A DNA stretch of 7,673 nucleotides from Acidimicrobiaceae bacterium (GTDB lineage: Bacteria; Actinomycetota; Acidimicrobiia; Acidimicrobiales; Ilumatobacteraceae), in assembly GCA_006515795.1 (NCBI GenBank), contig VFMC01000055.1, forward strand, positions 1 through 7,673, in the 5' to 3' direction. The notes under the pieces were generated by a model, which was given only the letters and a program-made list of their open reading frames with translations, searched no databases and was not told where the DNA came from. A program made the translations under genes and the position numbers. This document shows, piece after piece, positions 1-5,736 of the stretch; the first letter of the stretch is position 1, and every line of letters starts with the position of its first letter.

Positions 1-403
1 CGTCGCCGCGGGCGGTCAAACGCCAGGCCAGCCGCGTCGGCCGCCGCAGCGCGCCGAGCGGGGTGTGCGAGGTGGTGACCACCGGCCGACCACCCGGCAC
101 GAGCCGGGCCGCGATCGAGGGCAAGGGACCGTGAACGTGCACCACATCGAAGCCGCTGCTGCGCACCAAGCGAGCCAGCCGCCATCCGGCCCGCCAACCG
201 ATGCGGTCGCTCCCACCCAAGCGATGCACTGTGACGACCGACTGGTCGAGCTGACCCAGCAGCCGGTCACGACCGTCGTTCACCACCGCCACGTGCACCG
301 TTGCCCCCTCACGAGCGAGCCCCTTGGCGAGGTCGACCACCATCCGCTCGATGCCACCGATGTCGAGCCCCTTAGTCACCAGCAGCACCCGGCACGCGCT
401 CAT
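1..403 (-). CDS. GT4-family glycosyltransferase, N-terminal part (3' end outside window)
   Basis: About 134 residues are visible before the frame leaves the window at its left edge. The protein begins MSACRVLLVTKGLDIGGIER, which matches the start of GT-B fold family 4 glycosyltransferases: a beta strand, then a Gly-rich turn ending in G-x-E, then an amphipathic helix (MVVDLAKGLAREG). Further Rossmann-type strands follow (VHVAVVND, FDVVHVHG, PVVTTSHT), as expected of the acceptor-binding N-terminal domain (Glyco_transf_4/PF13439 type). The donor-binding C-terminal domain with its E-x7-E motif is not in the window, so donor and acceptor cannot be named. No signal peptide or membrane segment is seen; it probably acts at the cytoplasmic face on a lipid-linked glycan (inference). 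The ATG at 403 is the only plausible start, because an ATG at 417 is out of frame and stops after five codons. The stop of the preceding nucleotidyltransferase lies 10 bases upstream, inside a 14-bp tandem repeat. Confidence 0.88.
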   Translation of the reverse strand, partial: MSACRVLLVTKGLDIGGIERMVVDLAKGLAREGATVHVAVVNDGRDRLLGQLDQSVVTVHRLGGSDRIGWRAGWRLARLVRSSGFDVVHVHGPLPSIAARLVPGGRPVVTTSHTPLGALRRPTRLAWRLTARGD

Positions 404-424
404 CGCGACGCGCTCATCGCGACG
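395..424. repeat. 14-bp tandem duplication at a gene junction
   Basis: The unit CGCGCTCATCGCGA occurs at 395-408 and again at 409-422, followed by two matching bases (CG at 423-424). On the minus strand each copy contains an ATGA, at 417-414 and 403-400. The upstream copy supplies the nucleotidyltransferase stop (TGA 416-414). The downstream copy supplies the glycosyltransferase start (ATG 403-401). The unit length is not a multiple of three, so the duplication separates the two signals instead of adding codons. Confidence 0.9.
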
Positions 425-1496
425 ACCCCATCGTGGCCGATCCTCGTCGGAGGTGCTCGCGCAGCGTGCGGTCGCGGGCGCCCAGGCTGGCGCGCGAGGG
501 CAACGCCAAGCCGAACACGAACCTCGCCCGGTCGAGCGGGCCGAGTGCGGCCACGATGCTGCGACCCTCGGGACCCCACGTGGACGAGAACGCCGCGTCG
601 TACGACGCGAGTGCCCGCAGTTGTCGATCCGTTGCCACGAACTGCTGCGCCCACTGCGCCGCCGGGTGATCGGCGGCCAGACTGAGCACCGACCAGGCTC
701 GCTCCACACCACGCGCCACCACCACATCGGCACCCTGCGACCGAGCCCGGGCGACGGTCGCCTGCCAATCGGCGCGGCGCAGCATCGCGAGCTGGGCTAT
801 GTCGCGCTGGGCGCGCAGGCCCGAGCCGCCTCCGAGCACGGAGTGGCAGCATGCCTGCAACAGTCGGTCCTCACGATCGAGGGCGACCAGGGTGCGGCCG
901 GCGAGCAGCACGCTGTCGCCGCGACGATTCATCAGCGCCTTGCCGTCGATCCGCTCACCGAAGTACCCGCCGGTGAGCGTGAGATGCAGGTCGAGTTCAC
1001 CGCCATTCGGAGCCCGAAGCACGATCGCCTTGCCGAAGCGACGCTCCCACCACCCGCGCACCGGCGGCTCATCGCGCCTGAAACCGGCAGCGCCCAGCGC
1101 GACGAGAGCGCGGCCGTGGTCTGCTCGACCGATGAGAACGTCGGCATCGCCGAAGACACGTTCCGAGGGATCGTCATGATCGAGGTGGGCGATCGCGATT
1201 CCCTTCAGCACCCGACATGTCACCCCGGCGCCGCGCAGCGCGTCGAACGTGAGCACGGCCGTCTCCTCGGCCAACAGGCAGGTTCTCAACGCGGCCAGGT
1301 GAGCCTCGTTGATGGCCGCTGTGGTCGCCTCGTCGGCGGCAACCTCGCCACGCTCGACCGCCGCAGCCAACAGACCCTGCACACGATGCGACACCGCATG
1401 CGACACCGTCGCGTCATCGGCCACGGGCGGATCGGCCGTGGCCGGCGACAGATCGATCGACACGGCGCGGACGAGCGCCGCGTCCACCGCCATCAT
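414..1496 (-). CDS. Nucleotidyltransferase family protein (PF14907-like, NTP_transf_5)
   Basis: This 360-residue protein has the pattern of the large nucleotidyltransferase family found in polysaccharide and peptide-modification loci. LKGIAIAHL (residues 97-105) precedes FGDADVLI (115-122), whose D117 and D119 are the likely paired metal-binding carboxylates. LDLHLTL (168-174) carries the likely third acidic residue, D169. A helical C-terminal half has CCHSV (216-220) and LRAQRDIAQL (227-236), as in homologues. No membrane segment is seen. The family is presumed to transfer a nucleotidyl or related group, but its substrate is unknown. In lasso-peptide clusters a member is reported to act after a serine kinase, which fits the neighbouring HprK-like gene here (inference). 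The start ATG at 1496 overlaps the kinase stop as ATGA; a second ATG follows at once. The N-terminal 40 residues look poorly conserved and contain a short direct repeat. The stop lies within the tandem duplication before the glycosyltransferase. Confidence 0.88.
   Translation of the reverse strand: MMAVDAALVRAVSIDLSPATADPPVADDATVSHAVSHRVQGLLAAAVERGEVAADEATTAAINEAHLAALRTCLLAEETAVLTFDALRGAGVTCRVLKGIAIAHLDHDDPSERVFGDADVLIGRADHGRALVALGAAGFRRDEPPVRGWWERRFGKAIVLRAPNGGELDLHLTLTGGYFGERIDGKALMNRRGDSVLLAGRTLVALDREDRLLQACCHSVLGGGSGLRAQRDIAQLAMLRRADWQATVARARSQGADVVVARGVERAWSVLSLAADHPAAQWAQQFVATDRQLRALASYDAAFSSTWGPEGRSIVAALGPLDRARFVFGLALPSRASLGARDRTLREHLRRGSATMGSSR
1386..1408. repeat. Short direct repeat within the nucleotidyltransferase N-terminus
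   Basis: ATGCGACACCG occurs at 1386-1396 and 1398-1408, one base apart, giving a 12-bp period. On the minus strand it encodes the duplicated pattern SHAVSHRV, near residues 32-39 of the nucleotidyltransferase. Being a multiple of three, it keeps the frame. It lies in the variable N-terminal part, before the catalytic motifs. Confidence 0.7.
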
Positions 1497-2302
1497 CGCG
1501 ACACCGCGCCCGCCAACACGTCGACCGCGGCGAACACGTCGTCGTGGCGCAACTCGATCACCCTGATGGCCCGCGCGACCTGCTCGAAACGGCGAAACAG
1601 CAACCGCTCGTTCCCGGCCGAGCCGAGCGTCAGAGCGGCCAGCCGAACCAGTGCGTCGGCCGGTCGCAGCTCGACCAACTCGACAGGTCCCGGGCGACGC
1701 TCGACGAGCGCGATCAGTCCCAGCGGCGCCGACTCGGCCAATCGGCCCACCGCCGAAACCCGCCACGGATAGACGAACGCGTAGTCGACCACCGGAGATG
1801 GAATGGGCACGCCGATCGCCGCCGCGCCCGCTGTGCGCAGTCCGATCGGGCGGTGATAGGGCCGCACCTTCCACGAGCCGATGTCGATCGCACACACCTC
1901 GTCGGAGAGGTAGCCGTGCTGCTGAAGCACCGCCGCGGCGACCGTGGTCGACTTGCCGGCGCCGCTGACCCCGGCGACCGCGACGGCAACGCCATCCACC
2001 TCGAACGTGCCACCGTGCATCGCCGCGAGCTCGCCGACCACCGAGGTCGCGGCGATGCTGTTGATCGCCACCAAGGTCTCGGCGAGAGCACCTGCCGTCT
2101 CGACATCGTTCATCGCCCCCGAGCCGGCGAGCTGCAGACGCCACCCCCCTGCATCCGCCTGCTCCCACTCGATGACCGGCAGCTCGCGGCCAGGATCGGG
2201 CACCACCAGGTCGCCGAGCAGCTCCCGCAGCCAGGCACCCTCCGGCCCCGGCACACGAAACCGCAGGCATGCATCGAGCGCACCAACCACGAAGTCGTTC
2301 AT
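1493..2302 (-). CDS. HPr kinase/serine kinase-like P-loop protein (HprK-related)
   Basis: This 269-residue protein is related to the C-terminal kinase domain of HPr kinase/phosphorylase. A Walker A P-loop, GVSGAGKSTT, sits at residues 111-120. It is preceded by AMHGGTFEVDGVAVAVA, the usual His-containing strand pair. YLSDEVCAID (131-140) follows and contains the acidic pair D134-E135, expected at the HprK catalytic/magnesium site. The HprK N-terminal domain and the C-terminal HprK signature are not recognisable, so HPr itself is an unlikely substrate. Related kinases are known next to PqqD-like proteins in exopolysaccharide loci and in lasso-peptide clusters, where one type phosphorylates a peptide serine. 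The substrate here is unknown. No membrane segment is seen. The start is the ATG at 2302, overlapping the PqqD stop as ATGA. An in-frame extension to 2434 is rejected because it overlaps the PqqD gene and is an Arg-rich shadow. No clear ribosome-binding site is present, which suggests translational coupling. Confidence 0.88.
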   Translation of the reverse strand: MNDFVVGALDACLRFRVPGPEGAWLRELLGDLVVPDPGRELPVIEWEQADAGGWRLQLAGSGAMNDVETAGALAETLVAINSIAATSVVGELAAMHGGTFEVDGVAVAVAGVSGAGKSTTVAAAVLQQHGYLSDEVCAIDIGSWKVRPYHRPIGLRTAGAAAIGVPIPSPVVDYAFVYPWRVSAVGRLAESAPLGLIALVERRPGPVELVELRPADALVRLAALTLGSAGNERLLFRRFEQVARAIRVIELRHDDVFAAVDVLAGAVSR

Positions 2303-2574
2303 CGGTGCCGCACGACGCCGACAGCGATCAACTCCTCGACAGCCGCGACGATCGCCGCAACGTCCGTTCCCTCGAGCCCAGCCACGACATCGGCGATCTC
2401 GCTCGCGGTGCTCGGCTCGTCGAGCGCCAACCACACCATCGCCGCGAGACCCGCCAGATCGAGGCCGGGGTATCCGACACGGCGCACGACCACTTGACCC
2501 GGCCCGAGTCGCCAGAGCACGTCGTCACCGCGGCACACACGCCCGGCCATGGAGATGTTCGATGATGGTTCCAC
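2299..2574 (-). CDS. PqqD-family small protein (RiPP recognition element-like)
   Basis: This 91-residue protein has the PqqD fold pattern. A polar start is followed by VLWRLGPGQVVVRRVGYPGLDLAGL (residues 19-43, beta strands), AAMVWLALDEPSTASEIADVVAG (44-66, with the usual W48 and L51 before the P-T/S helix start), and a final helix, AAIVAAVEELIAVGVV (73-88). PqqD proteins bind a peptide and present it to a modifying enzyme. Here the likely partner is the HprK-like kinase directly downstream (inference), as in HPr-rel-A type loci. The start is taken as GTG at 2574, with GGAGG at 2590-2586 eleven bases upstream. The next start, ATG at 2550, lies 35 bases from that site. It is the first gene after a 73-base spacer containing a strong inverted repeat, and its stop overlaps the kinase start. 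A lasso B1 protein is an alternative reading, but no B2 or lasso synthetase gene is visible. Confidence 0.85.
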   Translation of the reverse strand: MEPSSNISMAGRVCRGDDVLWRLGPGQVVVRRVGYPGLDLAGLAAMVWLALDEPSTASEIADVVAGLEGTDVAAIVAAVEELIAVGVVRHR

Positions 2575-2585
2575 GCAGATGACGA

Positions 2586-2590
2586 CCTCC
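2586..2590 (-). promoter_or_regulatory. Ribosome-binding site for the PqqD-like gene
   Basis: On the minus strand GGAGG lies at 2590-2586, eleven bases before the GTG at 2574. It is the clearest Shine-Dalgarno match seen at any start in the window and supports the GTG over the ATG at 2550. It lies three bases after the inverted repeat at 2594-2642, so folding of that hairpin could influence its access. Confidence 0.55.
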
Positions 2591-2593
2591 GGC

Positions 2594-2642
2594 GATCTGG
2601 GCCGAATTCGTCTCGGCGGCCGAAACGGGATCGGCCCAGATC
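2594..2642 (-). promoter_or_regulatory. 12-bp perfect inverted repeat between aminotransferase and PqqD-like genes
   Basis: GATCTGGGCCGA at 2594-2605 is the exact reverse complement of TCGGCCCAGATC at 2631-2642, with a 25-base spacer that also holds small self-complementary pieces (TTCG/CGAA). It fills most of the 73-base gap after the aminotransferase stop at 2648. No T-run follows the stem on either strand, so it is not a canonical intrinsic terminator. In mRNA it would form a stable stem ending three bases before the GGAGG of the PqqD-like gene. It could act in RNA processing, partial termination, translational control, or as a protein-binding site. The structure is seen; the function is inferred. 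Confidence 0.6.
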
Positions 2643-2647
2643 TTCCT

Positions 2648-3757
<1,110 letters not shown>

Positions 3758-3782
3758 GGGCGAGCCGAGTCAGCGGGGGTGG

Positions 3783-5597
3783 TCATGCCACCCGGCGCCG
3801 CATCCGATCGGTCGCCAACCGCGACATCAGATCGGCGGTGATGCCATCCGTCCATTCGTCGGCTTTCGTGACATCGTCGAAGCTCAACGGCGGCACCGGC
3901 ACGTGGCTGATCAGCGGATGCTTCGGGCGGACGTCGTGCTCGCCGTCGCCGAACAGGTCTTCGTGCAACTTCTCGCCCGTGCGCAGACCCGTGAACACGA
4001 TCTCGAGTTCGGGCGAATGCAGCCGCGCGAACCGCTTGGCCACATCGAGGATCTTCACCGGTTGGCCCATGTCGAGCACCATCACATCGCCCGAATCGCC
4101 GATCGCGCCGGCATAGATGGTGAGGCGCACGGCCTCCTGCACGGTCATGAAGAACCGGGTGACGTCCTTGTCGGTGACCGTGATCGGCCCCCCACCCTCG
4201 GCCTGCGCCCTGAACGTGGTGAGCACCGAACCCCTCGAACCCAACACGTTGCCGAACCGCACCGACACGAACGAGCCGACGCCGTCGACCGCAGCATCGG
4301 CGGTGAGCCGCTCGGTGATGCGCTTCGAACTTCCCAACACGCTGACCGGATCGGCGGCCTTGTCGGTGCTGATGTTGATGAAGTGCTCGACCCCCGCAGC
4401 CCGCGCCGCGGCGATCACCTTCTGCGTGCCGAACACGTTGGTTTTCCACGCCTCCTCCGGCGCCTGCTCCAACAAGGTCAGGTGCTTCAGCGCCGCAGCA
4501 TGGAAGACCACCTGCGGGCGCAGGTCGGCGAACACCTCCAGCAGGCGGCGCTCGTCGCGGATGTCGGCGAGCACGAGGTTGGGCGTGTCGAGCAGCGCCC
4601 GCCCCTCGATGCTGAGCTGCGTGGCGTGCAACCCGCTCTCGTCGCGGTCGAGCATGAACAGCGCCGACGGCTCGAACCGCGCCAGTTGGCGGCACAGCTC
4701 GCTACCGATGCTGCCACCGGCGCCGGTGACCAGCACCCGGCGATCGGTGATGTAGTGCGCAACCGTCGCCGTGTCGATGTCGGTGAGGTTGCGGCCGAGA
4801 AGGTCGGCGTCGGAAACCGGTCGGATGTCGCTCACCGACGGAGCCGCGAACATGTCGCGCACGCTCGGCAGCACGAGCAGCCGCAGACCGGCATGGCGGG
4901 TGATGTCGTCGACCAGCCGTACGAGGTAGCGCTCGGCCGTGGGGATCGCCAGCAACACCGAGGTGGCCCCGAATCGACGAGCCACGGCCTCGAGCTCTTC
5001 GATCACACCGACGACCCGAACCCCCTGGATGCGCAAGTTGGTCTTCAACGGATCGTCGTCGAGCAACGCCACCGGCCTGTACGGGCAATCCTGATACGCG
5101 AGCAGGCTGCGCACGATCTCGTAGGCCGCGTCGCCGGCGCCGACCACGATGATCGGCTGCGCCGCATCCGTTCGGCTCCGTTTGATCAGATACAGGCGGC
5201 GCACCGAACGCACCGCCACGGCTCCGGTGACCGTCGACCCCGTCGCCAGGATCGGCACCGACCTCGGGATCGTTGCCGCCGGCATCCACACGATCACGCT
5301 CAAGCAGACGCCGACCGTCACCACCGTGAACGCCAGAGCCAACAGCTCGTCGAAGCTGCCGTAGCGCCACTGACGCCGATACAGCCCAGCCGACCAGCCG
5401 ATGAGGGCCTGACCGATGACGGCCACCAGCACCACAGCCAACACACCGCGCCACGACACCTTCGACAGGTCGAGGTCGTAGCGCAACATCGTGGTGGCCG
5501 GCAGGGCCAGCGACCAGATCACCGCATCGAGGAGGTACTGGTGCGCCGGTCGAGCCCACCGACGGGTTGCATGTGTTCGGTTTCCAGTGATCGACAA
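3783..5597 (-). CDS. Membrane-bound sugar-nucleotide 4,6-dehydratase (PglF/FlaA1/CapD-like)
   Basis: This is a two-part polysaccharide biosynthesis protein of 604 residues from the chosen start. About four membrane segments (near residues 21-40, 51-73, 85-105 and 113-130) are followed by a first Rossmann domain with IVVGAGDAAYEI (150-161). A second, catalytic extended-SDR domain follows, with VTGAGGSIGSELCRQL (290-305), HAAALKHL (366-373), NISTDKAADP (408-417), GSSKR (422-426) and LRTGEKLHEDL (538-548). Family members dehydrate UDP-GlcNAc to its 4-keto-6-deoxy form, which the adjacent aminotransferase would use. The STDK triad (410-413) is intact and K425 matches the SDR lysine, but L421 stands where C. 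jejuni PglF has Met405. The frame stays open to a GTG at 5693. I prefer TTG at 5597 because the added 32 codons have fewer G/C-ending codons than the body, and homologues have only a short leader before the first membrane segment. The start is uncertain; the identity is firm. Confidence 0.93.
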   Translation of the reverse strand: MSITGNRTHATRRWARPAHQYLLDAVIWSLALPATTMLRYDLDLSKVSWRGVLAVVLVAVIGQALIGWSAGLYRRQWRYGSFDELLALAFTVVTVGVCLSVIVWMPAATIPRSVPILATGSTVTGAVAVRSVRRLYLIKRSRTDAAQPIIVVGAGDAAYEIVRSLLAYQDCPYRPVALLDDDPLKTNLRIQGVRVVGVIEELEAVARRFGATSVLLAIPTAERYLVRLVDDITRHAGLRLLVLPSVRDMFAAPSVSDIRPVSDADLLGRNLTDIDTATVAHYITDRRVLVTGAGGSIGSELCRQLARFEPSALFMLDRDESGLHATQLSIEGRALLDTPNLVLADIRDERRLLEVFADLRPQVVFHAAALKHLTLLEQAPEEAWKTNVFGTQKVIAAARAAGVEHFINISTDKAADPVSVLGSSKRITERLTADAAVDGVGSFVSVRFGNVLGSRGSVLTTFRAQAEGGGPITVTDKDVTRFFMTVQEAVRLTIYAGAIGDSGDVMVLDMGQPVKILDVAKRFARLHSPELEIVFTGLRTGEKLHEDLFGDGEHDVRPKHPLISHVPVPPLSFDDVTKADEWTDGITADLMSRLATDRMRRRVA

Positions 5598-5736
5598 CTT
5601 GATCCCGTTTCTGACACCGATCGCCGCTCGCCTTCGGCCTCCCGGTTGGGGGTATTGGCGGAGATTAGACGATGGTTCCGCGACGCGCGCCACCCACTGT
5701 GTGACATTTTCGTCAAGATCTCACCGCAAGTGGTGG
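5598..5736 (-). promoter_or_regulatory. Probable intergenic/leader region before the dehydratase
   Basis: This stretch between the DUF4012 stop and the preferred dehydratase start is visibly less GC-rich than its surroundings and has poor codon quality in every minus-strand frame. On the minus strand it contains TTGACG, a good -35 match, overlapping a small inverted repeat (TGAC at 5702-5705, GTCA at 5712-5715 on the plus strand). No convincing -10 sits 16-18 bases after it; TAATCT further downstream lacks a good -35. It may hold the promoter for the dehydratase-to-glycosyltransferase run. If the GTG at 5693 is used instead, only 43 bases remain between the genes. Confidence 0.3.

Noticed and set aside
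324..1772. Long plus-strand open frame of 482 codons opposite the nucleotidyltransferase and kinase genes
   Set aside because: It is antisense to two genes with clear motifs and ATGA coupling. Its translation is rich in Arg, His and Gln with no recognisable domain, as expected of a shadow frame in GC-rich DNA.
2303..2434. N-terminal extension of the HprK-like gene to an upstream start
   Set aside because: The extra 44 residues are almost all Arg, Gly, Cys and Ala, overlap the PqqD-like gene in another frame, and precede the coupled ATG at 2302.
414..2574. Complete lasso-peptide biosynthetic cluster
   Set aside because: Only PqqD-like, kinase-like and nucleotidyltransferase proteins are present. 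No transglutaminase-like B2 protease, lasso cyclase, precursor peptide or ABC transporter is found in the window.
2594..2642. Intrinsic terminator at the inverted repeat
   Set aside because: The stem is strong, but no T-run follows it on either strand, and the next gene starts about 20 bases later with its ribosome-binding site adjacent to the stem.
5519..5716. Small minus-strand frame (65 codons, start TTG with an ATG three codons later) ending in a Ser-rich tail, considered as a peptide substrate for the kinase cassette
   Set aside because: Third-position base use is not coding-like, no ribosome-binding site is visible, it overlaps the dehydratase N-terminus out of frame, and it has no leader motif such as the lasso YxxP pattern. 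It is also three kilobases from the PqqD-like gene.
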